From an uncultured archaeon (GTDB lineage Archaea; Halobacteriota; Halobacteria; Halobacteriales; Haloferacaceae): a stretch of DNA of 39,165 bases. Made by a program: the position numbers and the translations under genes. The stretch is taken from contig CAKZPG010000062.1 in assembly GCA_937138675.1 (NCBI GenBank), positions 1 through 39,165 on the forward strand, read 5' to 3'. Below are positions 1 to 8,666 of the stretch, one piece after another (positions within the stretch are counted from its first letter, which is position 1; each line of letters starts with the position of its first letter). Under the pieces are notes generated by a model. It made no database searches and was not told the origin of the DNA. It saw only the letters and a list, made by a program, of their open reading frames with translations.

Positions 1-118
1 CCGTCCGGGACGGCGAGTGAGCCGGGAGCGGTGGCACGGAACGCCCATCTTACAGTCGCGACGGGGAGTTCTCGGCATAGTAGTCTCGCTGTCTGAGCAG
101 GTGATGACGGCACTGTAT

Positions 119-181
119 CCCCACCCGACTGCGTTCCTTGTCCGCGTCAGCGGACTGCGGTACTCGTTGAGGGTGGGGGCT
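119..181 (-). other. Structured non-coding element, possibly an IS200/IS605-type end
   Basis: Read on the minus strand, AGCCCCCACCCTCAACGAG (181 to 163) starts an arm that pairs through 8 bp (CCCCACCC with GGGTGGGG at 126-119). Inside lies a perfect 6-bp hairpin (GTCCGC / GCGGAC, loop of 4). The 19-nt arm matches 16 of 19 positions with 32154-32172, the other gap where I find no gene. The rest of 1-252, downstream of cdc48, shows no convincing gene; an unrecognised open minus-strand frame of about 38 codons runs off the window at base 1. The fold is seen directly. Origin as a tnpB-element end or its RNA scaffold is inference; a terminator for cdc48 is an alternative. Confidence 0.4.
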
Positions 182-252
182 TAGCGCCTACTTTCAGCTA
201 ACTCGCTGCCGGGCCGGAGGAACCTGCCGTGGATGTCACACCGGGGAGATCA

Positions 253-2514
253 TCATTGGAACGTTCGACCGGTCTCCTCGGCGCGTTCGATCTCGGAACG
301 ATTGAACCGCTGTTCGATCTCCTCGTATTGCTCTCTGGTCTCGTCGGTGACACTCGGCCCAACCTCGGTGAGCGCTGCCTCAAAGTGGTCCATCGTCACG
401 CGAACGTTGCCGACAGAGTCGGCAAGCTCCTCGCGGGGGACGCTGTTGACGAACTCGCGGGTGGCCTGCATCGACGCCTCGCGGCAGACTGCCTCAACAT
501 CGGCGCCGACGTAGCCCTTTGTCTGACGGGCCAGTCGGTCGAGGTCGACATCGCCCGCGAGCGGCTTGTCTCGGGTGTGGACATCGAAGATAGCCCGGCG
601 CGCTGGCTCGTCTGGGACTGGCACGTGGACGTGTCGGTCAAGTCGCCCCGGGCGCAGCAGCGCGCTGTCGATCAGGTCCGGGCGGTTCGAGGTGGCGACC
701 ACCACGACGTCCTCCAGAGTTTCGAGCCCATCGAGCTCGGTCAGGAGCTGGCTGACCATCCGCTCCCCGACGCCGGAGTCTGAGGCGCCACGGCCGCGTT
801 CGCCGGCGATCGAGTCGATTTCGTCGAAGAAGATCACCGTCGGAGCGTTCTCGCGGGCTTTCGAGAACACCTCGCGGATACCTTTCTCAGACTCGCCGAC
901 GAACTTGTTCAGCAGTTCGGGGCCCTTTATCGAGATGAAATTCGACTCCGCCTGATTCGCAACGGCCTTCGCGAGCATGGTCTTGCCCGTGCCTGGCGGG
1001 CCGTAGAGCATCACCCCTTTCGCACTCTCTACGTCCATCGCGTCGAACACGCCGGGGTACTCGAGCGGCCACTGGATCGTCTCGCGGAGGCGCTCTTTCG
1101 TATCCTCGAGACCGCCAACGTCACCCCAGCTGACGTCGGGCACCTCGACGAACACCTCGCGGAGCGCGGAGGGTTCGATCCCTTTCAGTGCCTGTTTGAA
1201 ATCCTCGTTGGTGACCTCTAAGGATTCGAGAACCTCGGCGTCTATCTCCTCTGCGTCGAGGTCGATCTGAGGCCGGATCCGACGGAGCGCGTTCATCGCG
1301 CCTTCTTTCGCGAGACTCTCGATGTCGGCGCCGACGAAGCCATGGGTGGACTCCGCGTACTGGTCGACATCAACGTCGTCGGTCAGGGGCATCCCGCGGG
1401 TGTGAACCTGGAGGATCTCCTTGCGGCCGTCGCGATCGGGGACACCGACCTCAATCTCGCGGTCGAACCGCCCACCCCGCCGAAGCGCGGGGTCGATGGC
1501 GTCGATTCGGTTGGTCGCACCAATGACGACGACCTCACCACGTTCGTCGAGGCCGTCCATCAGCGAGAGCAACTGGGCGACGACCCGGCGCTCCACGTCG
1601 CCGCCAGCCTCGTCGCGCTTTGCGGCGATCGAATCGAGTTCGTCCATGAACACGATTGCGGGCGAGTTCTCGGTCGCTTCCTCGAACACGTCGCGCAGCT
1701 GCTCCTCACTCTCGCCGTAGTACTTCGACATGATCTCCGGCCCGGAGATCGTCTGGAAGTGGGCGTCTATCTCGTTCGCGACGGCCTTCGCGATGAGGGT
1801 CTTGCCCGTGCCTGGCGGGCCGTGAAGGAGGACCCCCTTCGGCGGCTCGATCCCCAGGCGCTTGAACAGTTCTGGGTGGCGCATTGGGAGTTCGATCATC
1901 TCCCGGACCCGCTCCAGCTCCCGCTTCAGACCGCCAATATCCTCGTAGGTCACGTTTGGGACACCTTCGGCGCTCGCGCCCGCGCCCGCCTCGCGGATCT
2001 GTTCGGCTGGCTTCTGGCTAATCTGGACGTCTGTCGAGTCGTTGATAACGACAGTACCCCCAGGGCTGGTAGAGGCGATCTTAAATGGGATTGCCTGCCC
2101 CTGCCCGCCCATGAAGCCAAGACCGAACGGAAGCTGGACGGTCTGGCCCTTCGTAACGGGCTGACCGTTCAGTTCACGATGAACAAGCGACTCGATGTTA
2201 CCCCGAATACCCAACCGCTGGGGAAGCGCCACCGTAACACGGTTTGCGGGGCTCACATCGGCTGCCTTGACCTCGACACTGTCGTCGATCCCGACGCTCG
2301 CCTGCTGGCGCAGACGGCCGTCGATTCGGACGATACCGGTGCCCGTGTCCTCGGGGTAGCCGGGCCAGACCCGGGCGATCGTGGTCCTGTCGTGACCACC
2401 GATCCGGACGAAGTCACCGGGGTCGAGGCCGATTTGTGCTGCGGCCTGCTTGTCAATGGCCGCCAGGCCGCGGCCCGCGTCCTTCTGTTTCAGGGGTTTG
2501 ACGACGAGGTTCAT
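253..2514 (-). CDS. cdc48: CDC48/VCP-type AAA+ ATPase
   Basis: A 753-residue double-ring AAA+ unfoldase of the Cdc48/p97/VAT family, which uses ATP to extract or unfold proteins, in archaea probably feeding the proteasome. The N-terminal double-psi-barrel and Cdc48 domain-2 region covers about residues 1-180. The D1 P-loop GPPGTGKT is at 232-239, followed by Walker [10 protein letters not shown]; the D2 ring has a second GPPGTGKT near residue 505 and Walker [14 protein letters not shown]. Both rings look catalytically intact and the length is normal for the family. The ATG overlaps the stop of the upstream Hsp20-like gene (ATGA), so the two are very likely one translationally coupled operon. 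Cytoplasmic. Confidence 0.97.
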   Translation of the reverse strand: MNLVVKPLKQKDAGRGLAAIDKQAAAQIGLDPGDFVRIGGHDRTTIARVWPGYPEDTGTGIVRIDGRLRQQASVGIDDSVEVKAADVSPANRVTVALPQRLGIRGNIESLVHRELNGQPVTKGQTVQLPFGLGFMGGQGQAIPFKIASTSPGGTVVINDSTDVQISQKPAEQIREAGAGASAEGVPNVTYEDIGGLKRELERVREMIELPMRHPELFKRLGIEPPKGVLLHGPPGTGKTLIAKAVANEIDAHFQTISGPEIMSKYYGESEEQLRDVFEEATENSPAIVFMDELDSIAAKRDEAGGDVERRVVAQLLSLMDGLDERGEVVVIGATNRIDAIDPALRRGGRFDREIEVGVPDRDGRKEILQVHTRGMPLTDDVDVDQYAESTHGFVGADIESLAKEGAMNALRRIRPQIDLDAEEIDAEVLESLEVTNEDFKQALKGIEPSALREVFVEVPDVSWGDVGGLEDTKERLRETIQWPLEYPGVFDAMDVESAKGVMLYGPPGTGKTMLAKAVANQAESNFISIKGPELLNKFVGESEKGIREVFSKARENAPTVIFFDEIDSIAGERGRGASDSGVGERMVSQLLTELDGLETLEDVVVVATSNRPDLIDSALLRPGRLDRHVHVPVPDEPARRAIFDVHTRDKPLAGDVDLDRLARQTKGYVGADVEAVCREASMQATREFVNSVPREELADSVGNVRVTMDHFEAALTEVGPSVTDETREQYEEIEQRFNRSEIERAEETGRTFQ

Positions 2515-2753
2515 CCGTAGATACTGAGGACACCGTTGTTCACGTCGACGCGCGCCGCGTCGCCTGGGAGGTCGAGCTCCGCCTCGCTGACACGCTTGTC
2601 GCCCTCAACGACGACGATCGCCGTCTGCCCGACGACGTCGACGTCAACCGTTTCATCGTCGACCTGCAGGTCTGCGGCGACCGCCCAGCCGTCATCGTAG
2701 TCGTACCGCCGAACGAACCGCTTGTTCTCGCCGGCGAACTGTTGATGATTCAT
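2511..2753 (-). CDS. Small Hsp20/alpha-crystallin-like protein upstream of cdc48
   Basis: An 80-residue acidic protein from the ATG at 2753. A longer frame from 2783 would run through the promoter and is rejected. The C-terminal end NNGVLSIYG resembles the last strands of an alpha-crystallin domain, where NGVLxI is typical, and the preceding region alternates strands and acidic turns. It is much shorter than a normal small heat-shock protein (about 140 residues), so it may be a minimal or divergent beta-sandwich of a haloarchaeal family of unknown function. The 4-nt overlap with cdc48 suggests a chaperone or adaptor role for that ATPase; this is inference from context. Confidence 0.75.
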   Translation of the reverse strand: MNHQQFAGENKRFVRRYDYDDGWAVAADLQVDDETVDVDVVGQTAIVVVEGDKRVSEAELDLPGDAARVDVNNGVLSIYG

Positions 2754-2761
2754 TTGGATTC

Positions 2762-2794
2762 CTAACTCTAAGTTAGCTACCAAAGTATATGAAC
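2762..2794 (-). promoter_or_regulatory. cdc48 operon promoter with inverted repeat at the expected start site
   Basis: On the minus strand a TATA-like stretch (CATATACTTT, about 2785-2794) lies roughly 35 nt before the ATG at 2753. Between them is the perfect inverted repeat CTAACT-CTA-AGTTAG (2762-2776, palindromic apart from the 3-nt centre). It sits where transcription should start, which fits an operator for a repressor. The repeat is seen directly; its function is inferred. Confidence 0.45.
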
Positions 2795-2916
2795 CTTATG
2801 GTTAGTAATCGACAGACGGCATCGGGCCGTTTGCATTCCGGTAGTCTCGCGGTTCACAGTCGTCCGGCATGCGAGCACGACGAAATTGATTTGCGCCTCG
2901 CCATGAACACTCAGTC

Positions 2917-3171
2917 GTGCCGGAGGTAGTCGAGGAGGTTGAGCCGGAGGGTGTGGACTACGGGTGGGTGATGCAGGTGACGTTCGTCGTCACTATTCTT
3001 GCCGGCGCACCGATCGTCGCCATCCTTTCGTCCGGGACCCCGCTACCGACGTGGGGCGCGCGCGCCGCGTTCGCGGTCCGGGTCGGGGCGGTTATCTGGA
3101 TATTCGTTGCCGTCGGGGTCTACCTCTACGCGCGCCGCGTGGCAGACGAGAAGTCCCCGGAAGACCCATGA
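2917..3171 (+). CDS. DUF5822-like two-helix membrane protein
   Basis: An 84-residue protein starting at GTG. An acidic N-terminus (PEVVEEVEPEGVDYG) is followed by two hydrophobic segments, about residues 18-39 and 52-72, and a charged tail ending in EKSPEDP, so it is predicted to be a small double-spanning membrane protein. I recognise it as the haloarchaeal family DUF5822, of unknown function. An AT-richer TATA-like stretch lies about 25-35 nt before the start. The stop is 22 nt before the eIF2B-like gene on the same strand, so they probably share a transcript. Confidence 0.75.
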   Translation: MPEVVEEVEPEGVDYGWVMQVTFVVTILAGAPIVAILSSGTPLPTWGARAAFAVRVGAVIWIFVAVGVYLYARRVADEKSPEDP

Positions 3172-3193
3172 GGTCGCCCGCGGTGAGTGGTCC

Positions 3194-4054
3194 ATGGGAC
3201 GGATCGACGACACGGTTGAGGAGATCCGCCGGATGGAGACGCATAGCTCCTCGATTGTCGCGATCAAGGCCGCGCGCGCGCTGACGGAGTTAGCTGAGCG
3301 CGGCTACGCCAATCTCGACGACTACGAGCGTGCGCTGGAGCAGAACTCCGGGGCGCTTCGTCGTGCAAACCCGAGTCACGCCTCGCTGTACACGACACAG
3401 CGCGAGGTGGTCGACTCCGTCGTCGGCCAGGCGACAGAGTTAGACGAGGCAGAACGCCTGACCGGGGCTGCGGTCGAGCGCGTGATAGACCGGGTGGAGA
3501 ACGGCAAGGATCGCGCGGCCGCGAGCGCGGCCGAGACGTTCGAGGATGGCGAGGTTCTCCTGACTCACGACTACTCCTCGACGCTTCTCGGCGCCATTGA
3601 GGTTGCAACACCTGAGACGTCGCTCACTGTCTACGTTACCGAGGCACGCCCGCGCTTTCTCGGGCGCAAACTCGCCCGACGGCTCACCCGAACGGAGGGC
3701 GTTGAGGTCCACCTTGGCGTCGACGGTGCCGCGGGCTTCTTCCTTCAGAACCGACCGGTAGACCGGGTGATCGTCGGGATGGACTGTATCGTCGATGGTG
3801 TCCTCTACAACCGCATCGGCACGTTTCCGATCGCCGCTGTGGCCGACAAGTTCGACGTCCCACTCCACGTTGTCGGCTCCTCTGCAAAGGTGATAGAGGA
3901 CGGGTTCGTCTTCGAGAACGAGTTCCGGCCGCCCTCGGAGGTCAGTCTCGAACCGATCGACGACGTGTCGATCGAGAACCCGGCCTACGACGCGACACCG
4001 GCGGACCTGGTCGACACCGTCATAACCGAGACTGGGCAGTTCGCTCCCGAGTAG
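3194..4054 (+). CDS. eIF2B alpha/beta/delta-like protein
   Basis: A 286-residue member of the eIF2B-alpha / ribose-1,5-bisphosphate isomerase / MtnA superfamily. The start is the ATG at 3194 (MGRIDDTVEEIRRM); the frame upstream is out of character. An N-terminal helical region (about 1-110, including THSSSIVAIKAARAL) is followed by a Rossmann-like domain with TEARPRFLGRKLARRL and a GMDCIVDGVLYNRIGTFPIA segment typical of the family. Archaeal paralogues serve either as R15P isomerase in AMP salvage or have unclear roles in initiation; at 286 residues this matches the shorter haloarchaeal eIF-2B-like form rather than the roughly 325-residue isomerase. The exact substrate cannot be told. It converges on the GNAT gene with a 1-nt gap. 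Confidence 0.88.
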   Translation: MGRIDDTVEEIRRMETHSSSIVAIKAARALTELAERGYANLDDYERALEQNSGALRRANPSHASLYTTQREVVDSVVGQATELDEAERLTGAAVERVIDRVENGKDRAAASAAETFEDGEVLLTHDYSSTLLGAIEVATPETSLTVYVTEARPRFLGRKLARRLTRTEGVEVHLGVDGAAGFFLQNRPVDRVIVGMDCIVDGVLYNRIGTFPIAAVADKFDVPLHVVGSSAKVIEDGFVFENEFRPPSEVSLEPIDDVSIENPAYDATPADLVDTVITETGQFAPE

Positions 4055-4055
4055 C

Positions 4056-4535
4056 CTACCCGAACAGCCCGGAGAGACGGTCGAGCAGGCTCTGACCCTC
4101 CATCTCGCCCAGCCTGAGGTAGTACGCGTCTCCGCCGTCCTCGTAGTAGCGGTCAACCCGGCGAACCACCTCAAAGCCGAGATGACGGTAAAACCGAATC
4201 GCGCTCTCGTTCGTTGTTCGGGCGTGGCAAGTGACAGTGCCGTGTTCGGCGGCCACCTCACCGACCAGCCGTCGGCCGTGTCTCTCACCTCGGGCCCCGG
4301 GCGCGACAGCAAGAAACAGCAGGTAGCCGTCACGCCGAGTCGACGCGAATCCGATCAGATCGTCGTCCACGAGGCGAAGGTGCGTCGTTGAGCGCGCGTA
4401 CGCGTCGTGAAAGAACTGCCAGCGCTGTCGGAGAACGCCCTCATCCTGACGGATGCGCTCTTTCAGGTCCCACGCCTCGTCGACGTGCACGGACGCGCCG
4501 GGCCCGTCGACGCGTGTCTCAACCTCAACGCTCAC
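4056..4535 (-). CDS. GNAT family N-acetyltransferase
   Basis: A 159-residue acetyl-CoA-dependent acyltransferase from GTG at 4535. The central strand FLAVAPGARGERHGRRLVGEV contains the acetyl-CoA pyrophosphate-binding signature (Q/RxxGxG/A-like RGERHGRR), and NESAIRFYRHLGFEVVRR is the classic motif B end of GNAT folds, near residues 108-125. The substrate is unknown. A TATA-like TTATATTCC lies about 25 nt before the GTG, so the message is probably leaderless, and the promoter region is shared with the divergent archease gene. Confidence 0.85.
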   Translation of the reverse strand: MSVEVETRVDGPGASVHVDEAWDLKERIRQDEGVLRQRWQFFHDAYARSTTHLRLVDDDLIGFASTRRDGYLLFLAVAPGARGERHGRRLVGEVAAEHGTVTCHARTTNESAIRFYRHLGFEVVRRVDRYYEDGGDAYYLRLGEMEGQSLLDRLSGLFG

Positions 4536-4617
4536 AAAAGCAATATTTGGGTGCGGAATATAACTCCACCGTCGGTCCCCGAACCGTTTTGGGCTAGCGA
4601 TCCCTCTACACGGGCGA

Positions 4618-4751
4618 TGAACTCCGGCGCGAGCCAGCAGCGTGGAGCCGTCGCGGCGCGGGCCAGTGACACGTTCGCCATCGAACTCGCAGTCGTCGAG
4701 CCTGGCCTCGTTACTGTCAGCGCCAACGCTCTCGTGAGCGCGGGGTCGTGA
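4618..4751 (+). CDS. Candidate 44-residue small protein before archease
   Basis: An ATG at 4618 opens 44 codons with GC-rich third positions, and the TGA (4749-4751) overlaps the GTG start of archease as GTGA, the overlap type used by true operon pairs in this window. The product is Ala/Ser/Val-rich (starting MNSGASQQRGAVAARASD) with no motif I recognise. It could instead be the 5' leader of archease that happens to be open, because stop codons are rare in DNA of this composition. Confidence 0.3.
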
Positions 4752-5164
4752 CGGGAGCGTTCGCGCTCCGGGACCACACTGCTGACGTGGGCGTCGAAGC
4801 GTCCGGGGAGACGCTCGGCGACGCCTTTGCCGCCTGCGCCAATGGAATGACCGCCGCGATGTGCGACCGCATCCCGGACGCGGGTAAGCAGTTCAACCTC
4901 ACGGTCCGCGCCGAGGGCCGGGAGGCCCTCCTGTTCGACTATCTCGATTGCCTGATCTACGAGCGTGACGTCAGGAACGTCCTCCCGGTCGACAGTGAGG
5001 CGACCGTCCACGAGGACGCCGGCGAGTGGGCTGTTCGAGCGAGCGCACGCGGGGTCCCACTCGACCGGGTCCACGCCCGCGAGGTCAAGGCCGTCACCTA
5101 CTCCGAGATGTCGATCGAGGAGACCAACAGTGGGTGGCACGTTTACGTCGTCCTCGATGTTTGA
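4748..5164 (+). CDS. Archease, RtcB activator
   Basis: A 138-residue archease from GTG at 4748. The family signature is clear: LRDHTADVGVEASGETLGDAFAACANGM at the N-terminus, LLFDYLDCLIYERD in the middle, and AVTYSEMSIEE near the C-terminus, carrying acidic metal-binding residues. Archease speeds guanylylation of the tRNA ligase RtcB and allows multiple turnover. rtcB lies 36 nt downstream on the same strand, a conserved pairing that supports the call. Cytoplasmic, acting in tRNA intron splicing and RNA repair. Confidence 0.95.
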   Translation: MTGAFALRDHTADVGVEASGETLGDAFAACANGMTAAMCDRIPDAGKQFNLTVRAEGREALLFDYLDCLIYERDVRNVLPVDSEATVHEDAGEWAVRASARGVPLDRVHAREVKAVTYSEMSIEETNSGWHVYVVLDV

Positions 5165-5170
5165 CCGAAG

Positions 5171-5180
5171 TGGCTTTACG
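5171..5180 (+). promoter_or_regulatory. TATA-like element for rtcB
   Basis: TGGCTTTACG is centred about 25 nt before the rtcB ATG in the 36-nt gap after archease. The distance fits a leaderless transcript, so rtcB may also be transcribed independently of archease. Confidence 0.4.
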
Positions 5181-5200
5181 ACGGGGCCGGTAGGGCTCGC

Positions 5201-8125
5201 ATGACTACCCGCGAGTTCGGCGACACGACGCTTACAGAGGTCGAACCGTATGTCTGGGAGATAGAGCAGGCGGGCGGGATGAACGCCCCCGCGCGGGTGT
5301 TCGCGAGTGAGCCATTGTTAGAGGAGATCTGCGACGACATGACCTTCGACCAGGTCCAAGATGCCGCGCAACTGCCCGGCGTCGCGGCCTACACCGCCTG
5401 TCTTCCTGACGGCCACCAGGGCTACGGGTTTCCGATCGGCGGTGTCGCGGGCATCGACGCCGAGGATGGCTGCATCTCGCCCGGAGCGGTGGGATACGAT
5501 ATTAATTGCCTTCCTGCTGACACGAACGTTCGACTCTCCTTCGGACGGCGCCGCCCAATCGCGGAGCTTCACGACCGTGTCGGTAAAGAGCGTGCGACCG
5601 TCGCAGCAGGCGAGGATGGTGAGGTCGACTCTCCGATCCGGCTGCTGACAGAGTCTGACCCGAAACCCGTCTACGAGGTCACGACTGAGACGGGGGAGAC
5701 GGTCCGTGCGACTGCCGATCACCCGTTTCGGACGCCCGCTGGCATGGTCGAGCTAACCGACCTCGCCCCAGGAGATACCGTCACGGTCAGTCCGTTCCGC
5801 GGACTCAACCACGAGGACCCGGAGGAATTCGTCGTCGTCGAGGAGAGCGACCTCGATGATGCGGACACACAGCTGGTCGGATCTCTGAAACGAAATGGCC
5901 TGTTGCCCCTCCGTTCGACAGATGACGCGTTCAACCGACTGCTCAAGCTCGCCGGATTCCACACGGGCGACGGATCGTTCGTCGACGACCAGACGGTTTT
6001 CTACGCCGATCCGGACGACCTCGAACAGATTCGCGAGGATATCTCGGCGCTCGGGTTCTCACCCTCGCGTATCGTCGACCGGGAGCGTAAACACGAGGTC
6101 GACGGCGTCACAGTCGGGCGGACAGAGTACAGCCTCACGGTCGGCGCGCGTGGTTTCAGGCGCCTGCTCGTCGAACTCGGCGTGCCGACGGGGCGGACCG
6201 TCGCGAGCGAGTTCACCACTCCCGACTGTCTCGACCGGCTGACCGACTGGCAGCGCGCGCTCTACCTGTCGGCGTACTTCGGCGCGGAGATGAGCGCGCC
6301 GGCCGCCCAACTCAACACGACCCTCCAGTGCCCAACGGTCTCTCAGACCCGGGCCCGGGCGGTCGCGGATGCTGGAGAAGAGTTCGTCCAAGAGGTCGCC
6401 GACTGCCTCGCACGTATCGGCGTCGAGACGAACACTGTCAAGTGGGTTGATGTCGACCGGAGTGAGAACCGCGAGCGACTCCGCCTCAGCGTGAACAACG
6501 ACACGCAGAATCTTGTCCGCTTCTTCGAGCGCGTCGGATATCGGTACAACGAGTCGAAACAGCGCGAAGCGATCGCGGCACTTCAGTATCTCAAACAGAC
6601 GGAACGACCGGCCGAGGACCGGGCCGAAACCACAGCGGAGATACCGCGTCTCACCGACGGAGGAGCGCCCGTCTCGGACTCGAAGATGCGATACGACGTG
6701 ACCGACCGGGTTGTCGAACAGGCTGCGTGGAGTGGCCACGAGAGACGACTATGCCCGGCCGTCGACTTCCCGAACTACGCGGAGTTCCGCGAGCACCTGA
6801 CGATTCGAGACGACCTGACCGTCGATACAACGGTCGAGTCTATCGCACCTTCTGGCGAGATGCGTGTCTACGATATCGGCGTCGAACACGACGCGCACAA
6901 CTTCGTCGCCGACGGATTTGTCGTCTCGAACTGCGGCGTCAGAATGCTGACGACCCCGCTTGATTACGACGATGTCCATGGCCACGAGGAAGAACTCGTC
7001 TCCAGCCTTGCCGAGAGCGTTCCGGCGGGGCTCGGGGGCGGCGGTGTCGTCGAGACGAATGTCGAGACGGTCGACGAGATACTGGCGCGCGGGATGGAGT
7101 GGGCGCTCGACGAGGGCTACGCCACAGAGGCAGACCTTGCACACTGCGAGGACGAAGGCCGGCGAATCGACGCCGACCCGAGCGCCGTCTCGCGGGAGGC
7201 CAAAGAACGCGGTGCGGCACAGATCGGCTCGCTCGGCTCTGGCAACCACTTTCTCGAGGTCCAGCGGGTCACCGATGTCTACCGCGCCAGCGTAGCCGAC
7301 GCGTTCGGCCTGCGCGAACACCAAGTCGTGGTCCTGATCCACTGTGGGTCACGCGGCCTCGGCCATCAAGTGTGTACGAACTACCTCCGGAAGATAGAGC
7401 AGGACCACGGCGACCTTCTCACCCGGCTGCCGGAGAAAGAGCTTGCAGCCGCACCCGCAGGCTCCAAGCTCGCCGACGCCTATTACGGCGCGATGTGCGC
7501 GGCGACGAACTTTGCGTGGACGAACCGCCAGCTAATCGCCCACCAGGTACGCGAGACGGTCACCGACCTGTTCGACGTCGACCCAACTCGCGTCGAACTG
7601 CTGTACGACGTGGCGCACAACGTCGCGAAACTAGAGACACACGAGGTGCCGGTCGACGCTGAGGGTATCGCCTGCGCAGAGGCCGACGCTGTCGGTCGCG
7701 AGGAGAAGCCGTTGTACGTCCACCGCAAGGGCGCGACCCGGGCGTTCCCAGCGGGCCACCCGGAGCTTCCTGGCGCCTACGCTGACGTGGGTCAGCCGGT
7801 TCTGGTCCCAGGGAGTATGGGCGCGGGGAGCTACATTCTGCGGGGTGGCGCTCGCTCACTCGAGCTCACCTTTGGCTCAACGGCCCACGGCGCGGGTCGG
7901 CTCATGAGCCGAACACAAGCCAAACAGGAGTTCTGGGGCGAAGACGTGCGTGATGACCTGCGCGAGCAGCAGTCGATCTACGTCGCCGCCGAAAGTGGCG
8001 CGACGATCGCGGAGGAAGCCCCGGGCGTCTACAAAGACGTCGATGAGGTGGTGCGTGTCTCCGACGCCCTTGGCATCGGAGATAAGGTCGCGCGGACGTT
8101 CCCAATTTGTAATGTGAAGGGCTAA
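5201..8125 (+). CDS. rtcB: RNA-splicing ligase RtcB with intein
   Basis: A 974-residue precursor; removing the intein (residues 103-577) leaves a 499-residue ligase of normal length. RtcB joins 2',3'-cyclic phosphate and 5'-OH RNA ends using GTP and Mn2+, completing tRNA splicing. Conserved metal and guanylylation residues are visible: the Cys of YDIN/CGVR at the splice junction (residue 578), and the His of LGSGNHFLE, IHCGSRGLGHQ, LYDVAHN and TAHGAGRLMS, the last being the expected GMP-accepting His. The intein interrupts the gene exactly before the metal-binding Cys, so ligase activity needs splicing. The start is ATG 5201. Archease upstream is its cofactor. Confidence 0.97.
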   Translation: MTTREFGDTTLTEVEPYVWEIEQAGGMNAPARVFASEPLLEEICDDMTFDQVQDAAQLPGVAAYTACLPDGHQGYGFPIGGVAGIDAEDGCISPGAVGYDINCLPADTNVRLSFGRRRPIAELHDRVGKERATVAAGEDGEVDSPIRLLTESDPKPVYEVTTETGETVRATADHPFRTPAGMVELTDLAPGDTVTVSPFRGLNHEDPEEFVVVEESDLDDADTQLVGSLKRNGLLPLRSTDDAFNRLLKLAGFHTGDGSFVDDQTVFYADPDDLEQIREDISALGFSPSRIVDRERKHEVDGVTVGRTEYSLTVGARGFRRLLVELGVPTGRTVASEFTTPDCLDRLTDWQRALYLSAYFGAEMSAPAAQLNTTLQCPTVSQTRARAVADAGEEFVQEVADCLARIGVETNTVKWVDVDRSENRERLRLSVNNDTQNLVRFFERVGYRYNESKQREAIAALQYLKQTERPAEDRAETTAEIPRLTDGGAPVSDSKMRYDVTDRVVEQAAWSGHERRLCPAVDFPNYAEFREHLTIRDDLTVDTTVESIAPSGEMRVYDIGVEHDAHNFVADGFVVSNCGVRMLTTPLDYDDVHGHEEELVSSLAESVPAGLGGGGVVETNVETVDEILARGMEWALDEGYATEADLAHCEDEGRRIDADPSAVSREAKERGAAQIGSLGSGNHFLEVQRVTDVYRASVADAFGLREHQVVVLIHCGSRGLGHQVCTNYLRKIEQDHGDLLTRLPEKELAAAPAGSKLADAYYGAMCAATNFAWTNRQLIAHQVRETVTDLFDVDPTRVELLYDVAHNVAKLETHEVPVDAEGIACAEADAVGREEKPLYVHRKGATRAFPAGHPELPGAYADVGQPVLVPGSMGAGSYILRGGARSLELTFGSTAHGAGRLMSRTQAKQEFWGEDVRDDLREQQSIYVAAESGATIAEEAPGVYKDVDEVVRVSDALGIGDKVARTFPICNVKG
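5507..6931 (+). mobile_element. Intein in RtcB with LAGLIDADG endonuclease
   Basis: A 475-residue in-frame intein. It begins with Cys103 (CLPADTNVRL, block A), has the block B TxxH motif TADHPF with His174, two LAGLIDADG-like dodecapeptides at residues 248-260 (LKLAGFHTGDGSF) and 354-363 (LYLSAYFGAE), and C-terminal blocks F/G in VYDIGVEHDAHNFV ... GFVVSN followed by Cys578. Splicing residues Cys1, the block B His, the terminal Asn and Cys+1 are all present. The penultimate residue is Ser, not the common His, so Asn cyclisation may rely on another residue. Acidic dodecapeptide positions (D in HTGDG, E in FGAE) suggest the homing endonuclease may still be active. Confidence 0.95.
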
Positions 8126-8228
8126 CTTGTGACTTGGGACTCGGTGGTCGACACCCGACACCCGATTCGTCGCCCAACACGCCCGCCTCGTCCCGGTGAA
8201 CGCTAGGACACGGCACGCGCGCGCCGCG

Positions 8229-8642
8229 CTACCCGCGGAACGCGTCAGGCCCCGGCGGCCCTCGCGGGCGCCGCGGCCCCTCACCGGCAAGGTCGACCGT
8301 CTCGGGGTTGAGCGTCTGCTCACCTTCAACCCGCTGCCCAGCCTCGTACCGGACGAACGAGAGGTAGAATGGCTCACCGCAGGGCTCGGTGCGTGGCGCG
8401 GTCACATCATCGGCGGCGCTGTGGTCACCGGTCCACCGCAGGCTGGCGGCGTCGCTTTCGCCACAGACGAGGCGAACGCCGTCAGCCCCGTCGGCCTCGT
8501 AGTCTTCCTCAGGCGCGACGTAGGTCCAGCCGTCAAACGGGTACGGCGTCACGGACTGGTCGGCGAGATATGGGTCGCGGTCAAGTTCGGCTACCGCGCC
8601 ACAGCGTGGGCAGTAGTACCGCACGGGGATTCGATCACTCAC
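8229..8642 (-). CDS. Haloarchaeal zinc-binding protein of unknown function
   Basis: A 137-residue protein from GTG at 8642. YYCPRCGAVAELDRD near residues 9-22 is a CPxCG zinc knuckle; further Cys residues in RLVCGESD and TEPCGEPFYLSFVRYE could complete the site. The Pro/Gly/Arg-rich C-terminus looks disordered. I do not recognise a characterised family; it resembles uncharacterised haloarchaeal zinc-ribbon proteins. It lies 24 nt downstream of the HAD hydrolase on the same strand and may be co-transcribed with it. Its GC-rich 3' end is followed by about 100 nt with no gene before rtcB ends. Confidence 0.7.
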   Translation of the reverse strand: MSDRIPVRYYCPRCGAVAELDRDPYLADQSVTPYPFDGWTYVAPEEDYEADGADGVRLVCGESDAASLRWTGDHSAADDVTAPRTEPCGEPFYLSFVRYEAGQRVEGEQTLNPETVDLAGEGPRRPRGPPGPDAFRG

Positions 8643-8666
8643 ATCTCTTCTAACCCTTCATGACGC

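Noticed and set aside
1342-2520. A 392-codon plus-strand frame opposite cdc48
   Set aside because: It is the complement of a conserved ATPase gene; long antisense frames arise from GC-rich codon bias.
4532-5140. A 202-codon minus-strand frame over archease
   Set aside because: It is antisense to a clearly conserved gene and has no recognisable motif.
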